64,000 bases of DNA from positions 24,915,504-24,979,503 of the forward strand of contig NC_066847.1 of the NCBI RefSeq assembly GCF_001640805.2. Direction: 5' to 3'. Source of the stretch: Lates calcarifer (Eukaryota > Chordata > Actinopteri > Centropomidae). A model generated the notes under the pieces. That model made no database searches. It saw nothing but the letters and a program-made list of their open reading frames with translations, and had not been told where the DNA came from. Position numbers and translations under genes: made by a program. Below, one piece after another: positions 36,126 through 48,302 of the stretch (positions are counted from its first letter, which is position 1; every line of letters begins with the position of its first letter).

Positions 36126-36432
36126 GTAAGAACTGCATTCTTAGGTAAATTTTTGACACAAACAATACAAAATGAGCCTTAAAATGTCTTAGAAATTGCT
36201 TTTAATTGGTGCTGTTTTTGTCAATTACCATGTTAAAAATGAACATCCCAGTACTAATGAGTGTGTCATTTGTATAATCCTTCTCGCTGTGGTATTAGTT
36301 GAGTGAATTTTGTGGTGGAAGTTCTCCTACATGTATTTCTGTGGGTAGAATGGTTCTGAATGTATGTTAAGCTGTATATTAAAATATTAAGCAAAATATT
36401 AAAATAATTTTGGATGCTCTTTTCTCTGTAGT

Positions 36433-36913
36433 AAGGTTGAATTTTGTTGTATTAAACAGTTTGACCATTGTAAACTGAAGTTAATTGAATTTGACCAAAC
36501 AAAGTGAGGATGAACATTTTAATCCAATAATAGGCAAATACGTTGAATTGAGATATTAACATGGTGTTCAAACAATACAGTCAAGAGAGACTGGTTCTAC
36601 TTGATTTATTTAAATGGGATTTTGGTGGCGTATTGAAATTATGTTCATCCAACGATTTATTATAGTTCATAGAACAAGGCTGAATTTCATTGTAGTAAAC
36701 AGTTTGACCAATATAAACAGAATTTAGATAGATGAACTAAGGATGAACATTCTGATCGAATAAAAGGTAAATACATTGCTTTCAGATATTAACATTTCAC
36801 CAGCAAATTTACATGGTGTTTTAACCAACACAGTCTTGATAGACTGGGTGTACATCATTTGTTTGGATGGGATTTTAGTGGGGTAATGAAATTACATTCA
36901 TCAAACGATTTAT
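36433..36913. repeat. Tandem duplication, two units of about 242 bp
   Basis: Unit 1 (36433-36674) and unit 2 (36675-36913) share ordered blocks: AAGGYTGAATTT, GTAAACAGTTTGACCA, GGATGAACATT, GGTAAATAC/GGCAAATAC, AGATATTAACAT, ACATGGTGTT, ACAGTC, GGGATTTT-GTGG, and CATC(C/A)AACGATTTAT. Identity by eye is roughly three quarters to four fifths, with small indels. No coding content or terminal inverted repeats are recognised. Confidence 0.85.
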
Positions 36914-37870
36914 TTTTTTGAGTGCTGGCTTTTTTTTTTTTCATTCAATAAAATTACCCCAAACGATACAAAGTGTCACCTTGGAAACCAAGGCTCCATT
37001 TCTGCCAATAAAATAAAGGAGAGGAAAAGCAGCATGAGTAGCTCTGGGCTCTTTCTTTGCTGGACATCATTACTTTGTTCTTTTGTGATAACATCTACTC
37101 AGAACCTAACATTAGCCTTCATTACGTCTGTCTAGGCTTTGTGCATTCATGTGTGTCCATGTGTATTCAGTATTAGCATGCAAATGTGGTGTATACAGTT
37201 GTCATGTATCCATTTGCTGCATGTTCATTTGTGATATGTAAAATATATTTATGAGTGAGAGATGGAGACAAAATTGTCAGTCTTTTTCTTTTCAGTCTTT
37301 TTTTTGGTAGCACATTAATGACTGTCAGTTACTTCTTATCTCTAAGTTACATTCTTTCCAGTGTGATCACCAACTCCATGACCCCTGGCTGTGCAACCAC
37401 AGCCACTGATGATGTAGTGCAGACAGGAATTTAACCTAGTTAATGTTACGTTTTTGCTTGGATTATATTTTGATGTAAGTCCACTTGCTCCTCTATAAGC
37501 CTAGTGGTTACATTGCTATTACCATTTCTTATAATTGCAAATATCCCAGCCGTGATAGTGGCAAATATCATCACAAGATGCTTCAAAAGAAACCGTAAAG
37601 AAAGGAACATATTGGCACATGATGATATTTATTTTATCAATCCTCCCCAAGTTATCAAACATTAAAACACACACAATGAAACTGAATGTAGCAGTATAGA
37701 AAACAAAATAAAAACAATAAAAGTACAGCAGTGCAATGGAATTCAATAATATCATTTGAAAGCACAGACTCAATTATGTTCAGGCTTGAGTTTAGCTGGA
37801 GGGGCAAACTTTGTTTTTAACTGCTGGGGCTGGGTGAATGGGTTGACTTGGTGCATGGGTGAGATATTTG
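36914..37870. other. Non-coding stretch
   Basis: T-run at 36930-36940 with AATAAA strings at 36947 and 37003. Either could be a poly(A) signal but neither follows a confirmed terminal exon. The rest is AT-rich unique sequence. Confidence 0.45.
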
Positions 37871-37878
37871 TTTGGGCA

Positions 37879-37910
<32 letters not shown>

Positions 37911-37935
37911 GCGCGCGTGCGTGCATGCGTGCCCG
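37879..37935. repeat. (GT)n run grading into GCGTGCGCGCGTGCGTGCATGC
   Basis: A GT run (37879-37904) continues as alternating purine-pyrimidine sequence rich in CpG. Such tracts are classical Z-DNA-prone sequences. Confidence 0.93.
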
Positions 37936-38027
37936 TGCTAGTGCAAGAGTGTGGGTGTGTTTGTGTGTGGATGTTAACGGATGTCTGTGTCTGTGTAGCC
38001 AAACATCCCCTATTCTTAATTCCAGGA

Positions 38028-38080
38028 TGAACTTGGACTTCCTCCCCTTTTAAGTTTTCTTTTCAGCCCAGACTGACATA
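38028..38080 (+). other. Possible terminal exon, weak
   Basis: CCCCTATTCTTAATTCCAG is a decent acceptor, followed by DELGLPPLLSFLFSPD and a TGA in phase 0. It could be an alternative 3' end for the 33.8-35.9 kb unit. There is no supporting donor, poly(A) signal or homology, so chance is the default. Confidence 0.18.
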
Positions 38081-38089
38081 AGACATTGC

Positions 38090-38990
38090 TAAATTAGTCA
38101 CCTCTTAGGCAGTTCACCCTTACTGAGATGTTTATTGTTCTTATAACATAGCTCTATTTTAAGCAGCTTAATAAGCAACAGCAGTACAATATATTTCAAG
38201 AATGCTTTGGAAACTAATTAAAGCACCTACTGTATATGTACCATAATACCGTATCACAGCATCTTTCAAATTACTCTAATGGCATGAGTTTTGGTTTACA
38301 CAAATATTAAGTATCATAGCAAAAGTTGGTGCCGTCTATTTGTTGGCTTTATCCCCGTCATGTCAATGTCCTGGGGTTGCATCTTTGAGATAAGGCTTTG
38401 CACATACATCGATGTTTGTCTCAGTGGCTTCTCTGATACAGGATACGGTTGTTTAAGTCAGAAATGTTCAAATCCTAACCTTAAGGAGATTTCATATAAT
38501 CTTGGCAACATACTGTGAGTCATTTATTAGTTTTACACGACTCTTTAGTTTTTATATTACTCTTTTTTGTTGATTAACCACTTGTCCCTCAGAACAATTT
38601 CCCATGTCAGTTTACTTATCAAAGAGTGCTGTGGTATGTCTTTATATTGGATATACTATATGCCGCCCACATGAGATGTTCTTTTAGTTCCCAAAGGTGT
38701 TAGTTGTCAAGGCTGCAGATGTGTACTTGTTCAGTGTCACCTCACAGCAGACCTGACCCTGGTGACTTTTCACCTTTGGGAGAGGTGAACTTTGACCTTT
38801 AGAAAAATGACCCTTGATCTTAACAGGTCCTAATGGTGCAGAGAGAACTGGTGGTGACAGGAGACAGATGGAAACACACATACATGTAAAAGCTGACACA
38901 CATGTGCTGGCGCACAGATATCGAGACACACTAATAGAGTGGAAAGTGTTGCTCTGCAGGCCCAAGGAGTGACAGGAGAACCATGAACCC
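38090..38990. other. Non-coding stretch
   Basis: AT-rich unique DNA with no exon or element recognised. Confidence 0.5.
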
Positions 38991-38994
38991 CCCT

Positions 38995-38997
<3 letters not shown>

Positions 38998-39038
<41 letters not shown>

Positions 39039-39051
39039 ACACATACACACA
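38998..39051. repeat. (AC)n microsatellite
   Basis: A pure AC run to about 39032, then ACACAT/ACAC variants. Confidence 0.96.
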
Positions 39052-39059
39052 GGGCTCGG

Positions 39060-40310
39060 CTTACACAGGAAACTGCTGAGACATGCAGGTCATGTCTGTT
39101 GCCATGTTTATGGACTCAGCAGACACACAAAGGCAGACAAGCAAACACACACTCTCTGTGTGTTACTAATTTTCTTTGTTTCATACTCTGTTGGACAAAG
39201 TTTTGGCTAACACAACATTGTCTGTTTGACAAAGTAGTGGCTGGTTTTGTCTGCCCAGAACTACAGGTCAGCTTGACTTTGTTTTATTACTGCTGTTTGA
39301 GAGCATGTATGCAAGTCTGCACAAACTCCTGAAGAACATGCGTGAATACTGCACATGCATACACCTTACCCACAGTAATTGAGTTTTCCGAAGGTGAAAC
39401 TGGACACAAACTCATTTGTTTTGGCCTCCGGGGGTGTCCTCCTCCTGAAATAATGAGCTTCGTAGTTTACCCTTTACTAAACCTCCCCAGTAGACCACAG
39501 ATGGCCTTTCAATTACCAAGCTAAAACATGCAGAATGGCAATGCATGGCATTATCAATGAACATGCAAGAGGGGCCGCATTCTCAGTTCCTCATGAGCAG
39601 GCAGGCAAGCATACACACACAGATACAAACACACACTCACAAACATATGCAGACATTGCTCAGGCACATATGCAGACAAGTACACAAGCATATGGCATAT
39701 ACACACACTCTTATGCATGTATGGACACACATGCACACACAGACAGAGCCAGATTACTTTGCTTACTTGCTTAGCAAGCAATCTTTGGTGGGGTCACCAC
39801 GACTCACCCCTGCATTGCACCAATCTATAAAACCAACCCTCTGGGAGCCAGTCAAGCCAAGGTATTTGTAGAGTGATCTGAAGTTAGTTTCTGTGCTTCT
39901 GCTGACTCGTTCACATTGTACTGGGGATTTCAGGTTTAAGATGAATGCAGTGTGCAACAGTAAAAGACTGACTGTCAGGTTTTCGACTGAAACTATCAAC
40001 TCATCGATCAGGCCATTTCTTCAGTTCACTCACTATGTCACAGAGGCCACTAGCAGCATTGAAACTAAGAAAACTTACCTGATAGTAATTAAAACTTGCC
40101 AATGAAGGGGTAAAAGTGAACAAGCAGAGAGTAAAAGGACTAGAGGTATTCTTTTCTCACAGTTAGGTGGTCAGAAATGTTTTTCTTTTAGCAGCACTAT
40201 AATATACAGTTCTTTTAACATTACGCACACATAAGCATTGATCACTATAGAGAAGATGCCAGTCAGAGGCACAAATTTGGATGTTTTAGCAAATAAAATC
40301 ATGGTTTTTG
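39060..40310. other. Non-coding stretch with CA-rich degenerate DNA
   Basis: Degenerate CACA/CAGA-rich sequence at 39605-39745 explains the opposing long frames there. No exon or element is otherwise recognised. Confidence 0.5.
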
Positions 40311-40315
40311 CTGGA

Positions 40316-40336
40316 TTGATCAAAAATGTCTCCAAA
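40316..40336. repeat. Target-site duplication, left copy
   Basis: A 21-base segment (beginning TTGATCAAAA and ending TCTCCAAA) is repeated exactly at 40448-40468 on either side of the SINE-like insert. Confidence 0.8.
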
Positions 40337-40447
40337 ATCCTTAACTATTTGTACATCGTGTTCTGCAACATTTCTCACACACCTCCTCAGTGTAGGACAC
40401 TTAGACATGTAAATGGGAGGAACAGAGAATCGAACCTCTGACCCTGT
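40337..40447 (-). mobile_element. 5'-truncated tRNA-derived SINE fragment
   Basis: On the minus strand the insert begins AGGGTCAGAGGTTCGATTCTC, containing a good Pol III B box (GGTTCGATTCT). It then runs CTGTTCCTCCC, CATGTCTAAGTGTCCT, as in teleost tRNA-SINEs after the tRNA head. The tRNA A box is missing, so the copy is truncated at the 5' end or derived from a short transcript. Perfect 21-bp direct repeats flank it, as expected of LINE-mediated retroposition. Confidence 0.7.
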
Positions 40448-40468
40448 TTGATCAAAAATGTCTCCAAA
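40448..40468. repeat. Target-site duplication, right copy
   Basis: Exact copy of 40316-40336. Its lack of mutations suggests a relatively recent insertion compared with the other elements here. Confidence 0.8.
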
Positions 40469-40469
40469 C

Positions 40470-41385
40470 CATGCTACCTGCTGCTGATCCCCAGTCACCC
40501 ACGTGTGCAACACAAATTAAAAGTCAGTAACTGGATATTTCATGTGTCCATTCAAATGTTGGAATGTTCAAGTGTTCGCTCCTGTAACACTATCTGTTCT
40601 GTCAATGAATATGGTGTATGCTAAAGTCTTGGCATAGTGCACCAGAATAATTAATTGTGGCTGATGAGTCTGTTTTTTCATCCGTTGTTAAGTGAATTGA
40701 CCATTAGTCAAATTTCCCAAAATGTAGCGGAGTTATATTGTCAAGTAAAGATAAAATTTTAGATGAAAGACTTTGGCAAACTCATACTTTTTTTTTTAAA
40801 CTCATTATGAAGTCAAACTAATATATCTGCACTTGCTAATACAATATTTATAGAATATACTATGACAGATGGAGAGACAACTCATGATAGGGAACCTCTG
40901 TAATCTTTGCATCAGTGTGACAGTTAAGTGTTACTTTTGGTTGCTTTTAGAGTGAAATGTTTGCCTTAAGTTGTCTTTTTTTTTTTTACGAGCAGGGTCA
41001 TCCTGTGACATGATGAGATGAAAAAGTTGTGAAAAGCTGTATGTATGCAAGTCCCACTGTTTAGGAATATATAATTCTCTATTGATATGCTAAGAAGACA
41101 TTTGAGATTGGGGTTTTAAAGGCAGATATCCACCAGGGAGTTGTGGGCTAGCTGAGGGTAGCTGCATAATCAGCTTCACCATCAGCTAACTGATGTTCTG
41201 CATAATAGAGATGGGATTTCTGAGTCAGTGTGTGTGTGTGCGCGTCTGTGTATATGATGTGTGTGTGGCTGTGGTAGTGGGGGTTTGTCCTTTTATCTGC
41301 ATGGATGTGTGCATGTCTGCATGTGTCCTATATGCATGTGTGGAGTCTATGTCTGTCTGTTTATCTCTGTGTGTGCATGTACGTG
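40470..41385. other. Non-coding stretch
   Basis: AT-rich unique sequence with T-runs at 40788-40797 and 40978-40987. No exon or element recognised. Confidence 0.5.
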
Positions 41386-41386
41386 T

Positions 41387-41388
<2 letters not shown>

Positions 41389-41432
<44 letters not shown>
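41389..41432. repeat. (GT)22 microsatellite
   Basis: A pure GT run within a longer GT-rich stretch from about 41229. Overlapping Cys/Val frames are translations of the repeat. Confidence 0.97.
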
Positions 41433-41433
<1 letters not shown>

Positions 41434-41709
41434 AGGGGCACTGACCTCTTTCCCTACAGGGAGGACAGTCCCTGTCTCATTAGGGAAGAGAGATTGAGAG
41501 TGAGACAGAGAGACAGACAGACAGGAAGGGAGAGAAAGAACAAAAAAAAAGCAAAAGATGGGGAGAAAGAAAGACAGAGAGCAGCAGGAGAAGAAGGCAG
41601 GAATAGAATATATTAGGGGGTCAAAGGTTACTCATCCATTACCACAATGAGCAGGAAGGGCCATGGCGAAGGAGGTCATGAAGTTTTCTGATTCATACAA
41701 AAGAACCCA

Positions 41710-41710
<1 letters not shown>

Positions 41711-41790
<80 letters not shown>
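41711..41790. repeat. (AC)40 microsatellite
   Basis: An 80-bp uninterrupted AC run, the longest pure dinucleotide tract in the window apart from the CT tract. Its perfection suggests high mutability. Confidence 0.98.
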
Positions 41791-41792
<2 letters not shown>

Positions 41793-41930
41793 CTCCCACT
41801 TCCCTCCATGGGGTATATGTCACAATCCAGACTTGACTGTGGTTTAATTGAATCAAGAGGCAGTGTGTGGGTGTTTGAGGTTTAGGAAACAGTGGAAGAA
41901 GTGAGGGATGTGGGGGTGGGTGGTAGAAGA

Positions 41931-41957
41931 GTGTGTGTGTGTGTGTGTGTGTGTGTG
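41931..41957. repeat. (GT)n microsatellite
   Basis: A pure GT run 140 bp after the AC tract, so the three tracts alternate GT, AC, GT within 570 bp. Confidence 0.96.
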
Positions 41958-41959
41958 CA

Positions 41960-43395
41960 TTTATATAGACAGAAAATCTGATTGATCAGGTTCCATGTGT
42001 GTATCAGTACACCTAGGGCTTTTTCTGTATTTGTGTGTGTGGTGGCGTGCCCGTGTATGTGGGAATCTGTGGAGGTAATATACATGCGAGGTTAGGGATT
42101 ACTCAGACCTCTAGAGTCTTGATCCAGCCTGTGTGCCTGGTGACACAGAAGACAGGTTAAAATTTCTTTCAAGTTAGAGTGAAGTATAGCTCTCAGACAA
42201 AGCAAGGTTTATATAAGAACAGAGAGAGAGAGGAGGGAGGCGGGGAGAACTATAAGAGCAGCTATAAGGCAGAGAAAATCAAAGGCTCGGGTTATTGTAC
42301 ACATCATACCATAGTCATTAAGGGATATTGAAGTTACACTGCAGGAAAAAGAAAAAAAAATGGTTGAGATAGAGGTTGAGTGATGGGGAAATGCTCAGTA
42401 GATGTCATGATAATCCTGGGAAAAAAACAGAATAGCACTGAAGTACAAAGCAACCACAACAGAAGTCATAAACCTCAACAAGGCCCACCACCTTATGATC
42501 ACAGAGCAGTGTGGTTTATCTGGCAGGAGGTTCCTATACTTATTACCGTCATAATCTAAACTCCCCCTGTGTTCATGTTACAGCACTTAGGTCCACACAT
42601 GCCTCAAAGATCAGGTTCTTTAACCATGTGTGGGACTGATCTGACTTTTTCTTGAAACTCATACTTCCTTAGTGTCCCAGTAGCTCAGTGTTCATACTAT
42701 CACAAGACTTTCAAAAGATCCTCTCATATTCTTGTGTCCCTGTTTGAGCTTAGATTGCTGAGCTATGGACATTTACACTCCCTGTTTGAATGGTTGCGTT
42801 CAGATATGTTGTTGGATTACTGCAAATGTTATTTCGTGGTTGTGTATTGCCTCTTAGAAAGTGAGCGATGGATGGGTTAAGGATGAGAGAAAAGCTTGAT
42901 GGATATAGAGAGAAGAAAATGCAGAGAAATAGCCGAAGGGAAACGGAGCGTTGGACCGAGAAACAGACAGACAGCAAGGACAGAGATAGAGTGAGAGTCA
43001 TGGAGAGGAGAAAAAAAAGAGGGAGAGAATTAAAGAAACCACAACAGAATCGCAAAGCCCACTGACTCCCCTTCTCCTTATGATGGTGGGGTGTGGTGTG
43101 GTGGGGATCTGGCACAACTTCCTACAATACAAACCCTTTTCTAAACATCTCATCTATACACCCAGTCAGAGACAAAGTCACAGTTAACCACATCACAACG
43201 TTTGTGCATGTGTGTGTGCGTGTTTGGCTGTGTGTGTGTGCGTGTGGTTAGCTCAGCTGCTCCCAGGCTCACAAGAAAGCATACGCTGCCTGAGCGTGTC
43301 AGAGCTGTCTCTAGATCTCATCTGTCTTTTTATTGCCTAATCCCTGTCTCGCTTCCCGTTCTTCTCTTCTTCCTTATGAATCCCTGTTTCTGTCC
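41960..43395. other. Non-coding stretch
   Basis: No exon supported. A purine-rich stretch at 42860-43040 gives Arg/Glu/Lys-rich plus-strand and Ser/Leu/Phe minus-strand frames, both low complexity. Confidence 0.5.
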
Positions 43396-43399
43396 CTCG

Positions 43400-43424
43400 A
43401 CCCCCCCCCCCCCCCCCACCCCTC
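43400..43424. repeat. Poly(C) tract
   Basis: A run of about 17 C followed by ACCCC. The minus strand is G-rich. Confidence 0.93.
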
Positions 43425-43429
43425 TCCAT

Positions 43430-45340
43430 ATTTCTCTTTGAGGTTTAAATATAAACTTAGTTGCTCTGGCAACATAAGATTTTTTTTCCATTCATGCTAA
43501 TAAAGGTCGTTGCTTTCCCTGCTCTTTTTACTCTCCAGGTTTGATATCTAGGCAAAGTGTTTCCATTCGCTATAGATGAATTTCAGACAGTAGCCAACCC
43601 ACCATATGGGTCATTCATGCACTATCCCAACGGGCTGAGAGCGAGACGATAGTTTGCTCATGAATGTTTCATTCTGGTTTACATAACAGTGGCTCAGCTC
43701 TTTGGTAGCACACGCTGAATGTATGATTACAAAATGCTGTCTGTTCCACTCGCCCTTTTTCTTACTCTGTCCATCTGTCGGTCTCTCTTACGTTCTCTGT
43801 CCCTTTAAATTTGTCTCTCCTTCACTTTCCATCTCATTTCATGACAGTAACATTTTATGCAATCTAGACATATCACCATCACACTGAACTCTCCACATTT
43901 TTTTTTTCAATCTCAACTTGCCCCATTGGCATGACATGTTTCAATTTTGTTGCCTATGCATTCACAGGAAAAGAAAGACAATGGGCATGATAAAATATGA
44001 TATTGGTAAGAAAATCATTAACTGCATGCAGTGAAACAAAATATGGAGTAACTAGAAAGCACTCATAGTCCATAGCTCCAACAGGGGCAGCATGCTCTTT
44101 TTGTTATCACTCTATTTGTTATCTTCATAATAGAAATTTATAAATCTGCATCAACACAGACATAGCAGTATACCCTGAAGAACTGCTAAATCCTAAAAAA
44201 ACAAACAAAAACAGATAATCATTCTTGACATGACCTCATAGTATAAATCTATACTGTACGCAGCAGTAAGACAAAGTAAAGTCATCTTTGCACAGTAAAA
44301 ACAAGTGCAAAGATGATTTGTCTTCTATCTGTCTTGCCAGAGGCAGCAGGAGACAAACTACCTTCCCATATGTTTGTGTTCCCTAAACAGAACAGGAAGC
44401 TTTTTATTTTTTGGCAAGGTCATGAAGCCTGCAGTAACTTAATTAAAAAAAATGTAGTCATATCTTATTCCTGTTCCTATCTTATTCCTGTTTTTGGAAT
44501 GTACAAAGGAGAAACTGTATATGTGTTTTATTTCTCTATCCTGTGATATTGTGCCATAAGTAGAGCTTGCAGTTTGCTGTGTCAACTCCTGCTGTTGCTG
44601 CAGTTCTACATGTAAGAGGTGAAGCCTCATGTTACCTTCAGCAGACAAACATCAATGTTTTTGTCAACAGTTACTAAAGCAGACAACAATTTTGTCCTTC
44701 CTGAGGGCAGCCAGCTCCCTTATGTCAGTGTGTTTGAGATTTAATTAACATCTTGATCAACTTACTTGGTTCAAAGTTTCAGCTGTTCTACCTCAAACAA
44801 GTCCTTTGCCATTGATGAAATAAACTACCTGAGTCTTTAGGCTCTAAGGGCCAGATTTACGTACATGAAAGTGCAGCTCAAATTTCATTCAATTTGAAGG
44901 CACAATCTGCCTGTAATTAACATCTGATTTACTGAGGCAACAGATAATTACACAATCAGTGCCTGGGACTGCCTTCCAGGCGCATTCAGTGAGTGAGAGA
45001 GGATCAACTTTTCTGCTGTATCGTCTCCAGCTGTAGTTCACATAAACCAAGAGACAGACGTTTTGTGAAACATTTTTGGAAGATGCTGTGTATGAGATAA
45101 GTCAGAAAAAAGGGTTGAAATCTTTTCATAAATATCTAATTATTTCTTCATCACCATTGCTCTGACACCCACTTTATCCTTAGACTTTATATTGACAGGT
45201 ATGAATTCAAACAGAATCTGTCCATCAATGTAAGGTGATGGATAGGGCGGTGAGTCTGCTTTAATTGTAATTGTACTGAATACTGAGCTGTGGACCATCA
45301 CCAGCTCCAAAAATTGCAATTATGTTTTAGCTCTGATGCT
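43430..45340. other. Non-coding stretch
   Basis: Mostly unique AT-rich DNA. The segment at 43490-43680 is repeat-free with mixed composition and may be conserved non-coding DNA. No exon is called. Confidence 0.45.
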
Positions 45341-45360
45341 AAGCAAAAACACCACTATAT

Positions 45361-45950
45361 ATGAGTCAGGTCCTCATCGCCATTGAGCCGAGTCCCTCTC
45401 ACCACCCATAAATATGAAAATAGTTAATGTGTTTCCATGCTGTTCAGATGCCTATTTCTGCACCAGTTGTGGTCCCTAACCTCAATTCCATCTCCTTCAA
45501 ATGTAGCCTCCAATACAGCGTATGAGTCAGGTTCCTCTAGCCATTTATAAACATGGTGCTGAGCAGACAGTCACCCACAAATGTCTGCGTATGTTGGCAG
45601 ATATTTTAGAGCAGGGGCTCCGAACCTCTCTTTAACCTGCCACTGGATACAGTTTGACTCTTTTCATGACACCAGATCCTTAAGAGGTATTAGGAACTGT
45701 ATGAGAGAAGTAACAATAATCATCTACTTTATGACCTCTCTCTTTAATGCCATCTCATATCTCACTCTTCATCCCTCTATCACTCACTTGATGAGTGCGT
45801 TGGGCTTACGCTCAGTCTAGGTGTTTGCCATGGTGATAACTGTGCATGAGTCAGGCCTTCTGGTATGTTTAGTTGAGATTTTCTCTCCTTCTCTTTCCCA
45901 CTCTCTGTCAGGTCCTTTCAGCCATTTAGTAGACTGTGAAGCTGACAGAC
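45361..45950. repeat. Diverged short repeats sharing (AT)GAGTCAGGTCCTC..GCCATT
   Basis: Similar strings occur at about 45364, 45523, 45848 and 45908 (ATGAGTCAGG with variants, followed in three cases by AGCCATTTA or CGCCATTGA). The first two are 159 bp apart and the next is about two such intervals on. A degenerate tandem repeat is possible; chance is not excluded. Confidence 0.35.
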
Positions 45951-46810
45951 GATGTCCATGAATGATGAATGATGACTAGAGGTCTGTCTGGTGCCAACAG
46001 AACGCATAATACAGCATAGATACAGCAATTCCACTCCTTCCCACCAGAAACATGATGCAGTCATTGTATCATATCACTGGTAGCTCTGCCCTCAACGGAA
46101 AAGCGCAACCACTTAAAGTGGAAATCCACTGTAAACAGCATTCAGGTATGTCTTTCCTATCCAGAAACCTAAACCATGCATCACTCCAAGTGTTTCAGTG
46201 AGGCAGCTTTAAGACTGAGTTGGTCAGACTTGAAAAGCACACTCAAAAAAAAACATGAACTAATGTTTCAGCATGGGGGGCATGTCAGAAGTGTGTGTTT
46301 TCTGTGATTGAATTTCTAATAATAAGAATGATTTCAACATTAATCTCATTGACTTGCAAAGTTCTTAGTGCTCACAACCTTAAACAATTAACCATATAAA
46401 ACCAGGCTATGTAAAACAGTAAGCTATAATGTGCCTCTGACCCTTACTTCATCAGCAATCCCATTCATCATTTCACATTTTCTATATACATTATGAATAT
46501 GTTCTTATTTTTCATGAAAACTTCTGTGACCCTTCAAAGAAGAAGTGGGAGTATAGTAATTTCTTCATACAATATGTCTGTGTATGTTTCGCAGGGTGGG
46601 TTGACACAGACGTACAGCATATAGACATGTTTACACACCTGCATATTTGTGTCTCTGTGTGTTTCTGTCTTTGACTGTGTGGGTACAGTTATACTCAGGA
46701 TGTACAGGCATGTTTCTGTGCACGTGCCTGCACGCAGGCACACACTGCAGATGCCTATTAGTACCGTGGATGTCTGTGTGCCAGTGCCAAAGTGTGTGTG
46801 TGCAGTTATG
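45951..46810. other. Non-coding stretch
   Basis: Unique AT-rich sequence. No exon or mobile element recognised. Confidence 0.5.
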
Positions 46811-46811
46811 C

Positions 46812-46812
<1 letters not shown>

Positions 46813-46887
<75 letters not shown>

Positions 46888-46890
46888 GTG
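46813..46890. repeat. Compound (TG)n-(TGTC)n microsatellite
   Basis: A TG run (46813-46856) continues as TGTC tetranucleotides to about 46886. Another pure GT run lies at 46987-47013. Confidence 0.97.
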
Positions 46891-47019
46891 TTCCTAGTAT
46901 GTAGGTCACCAATATATTCCTGATGAGGTCTAGTCCTCTAGAGAACTCTACAGATATGAGGGCCTAAATTAGACACTATTATCTTTGTGTGTGTGTGTGT
47001 GTGTGTGTGTGTAGTGAGA

Positions 47020-48100
47020 GAGAACTAGATGCCATTATCAGACCAGAGCCTCATAGGCATGCACACTCAATTTTGTGCACATGCATGCTTTTACATGTAA
47101 AGAGCAGTATCATGAGTGTGTTTGTCTGTCTGTGTGTGGGTGTTTAAATTGCATGCTATTTTCAACATAATGAATTTGTGTATGTGCGTGTTTGTGTACG
47201 TGTGTGTGAAAATTACACTCTGGTGTCATCTTACCGGCTTGTTGCCTGTTACCACTGACCTAGGACTGTAAACCTCAACCCTCAGTTTTAACGACTGTTG
47301 GCGCAGAAAGCCTGTCTATATTGCTGGTACTGAGCCAAACTGCTAATAAGCCTCAAGCACCACTCCAAGAAAACTGTGTGGCCACTGGCACAGCAGTGAC
47401 CATGTGTTAAGGTGTTATCAAATGCAGAAAACACATATAACATCCACAAGAAGTGTGTTTGCAGCAAGAAAGTATGGAAAAAGCTGATTTCATAATTCGT
47501 AAAATGAAATCTACTAAATTCCATTTTGTTCTTGCGTAAAATAGAATTAGGATGGGTTTTCAGGGCAGCTGAATGTTTTAACAGACATGTGTTGGGACTT
47601 AGTCAATCAAACATGCTCACAAATGATTTCATGCTAAGCTGTTATAGTTTTATGAAGCACTTTTTATATGGCTACTGTTAAAAAACCATGGACAAAGATA
47701 ATGAGGTTTCTTTTAGGTACACAGAATTACACATCTTATGTCACTTCCTTGATAGAAACGTGGCTTTCTGCATAGCTGCTGATCTAGGACAGTTTGTTGA
47801 AACATTACATGTAATCCCCCCTTCATTTCAGGATGTCTACATTTCCAGTCAGCCTACTGTCTGTAAGTCACAGGGACAATACCACATGCAGTCAATCTGT
47901 CAAACCAATTCGGAATTTTGCTAGAGCTCAGCCCAAAAGTTATATTCAACCCGAGAAAGATGAATGGGAGTGAGAATGTCTACCTTTGAAAAGCTTCATG
48001 CTTTGACCAAATCATATGCTGTCACTCCTAAGCTTTAGAAGGCCTGCACTTTTCATCAAAGCCCTTGATGGCTACCTTTCACAGTACTGTCGAATACACC
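47020..48100. other. Non-coding stretch
   Basis: AT-rich unique DNA with GT-rich patches near 47115-47150 and 47175-47210. Nothing gene-like. Confidence 0.5.
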
Positions 48101-48106
48101 CTCAAA

Positions 48107-48302
48107 AGCTTCCCTCCCTCCTTTCCTCCCTTCCCCTCCCAAATCTCTTTCTTCTCCCCTCCGATGTCGACTGCCCCTCTTCCCTGCTTTTTCTTCCCCC
48201 CTCCCTCAATCCTTCCATTCCCCTTGTCCTTAATCCCTCCCTCTCTCCCTCCCTTCTCTCCTCAATCAAACCCTCAAATCCCTTCAGGTTTTTTTTTTTT
48301 CC
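48107..48302. repeat. Polypyrimidine-rich stretch
   Basis: Degenerate CCCTCC/TTCCCT sequence ending in a T-run (48289-48300). It accounts for the Ser/Pro/Phe-rich plus-strand frames here. Confidence 0.85.
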
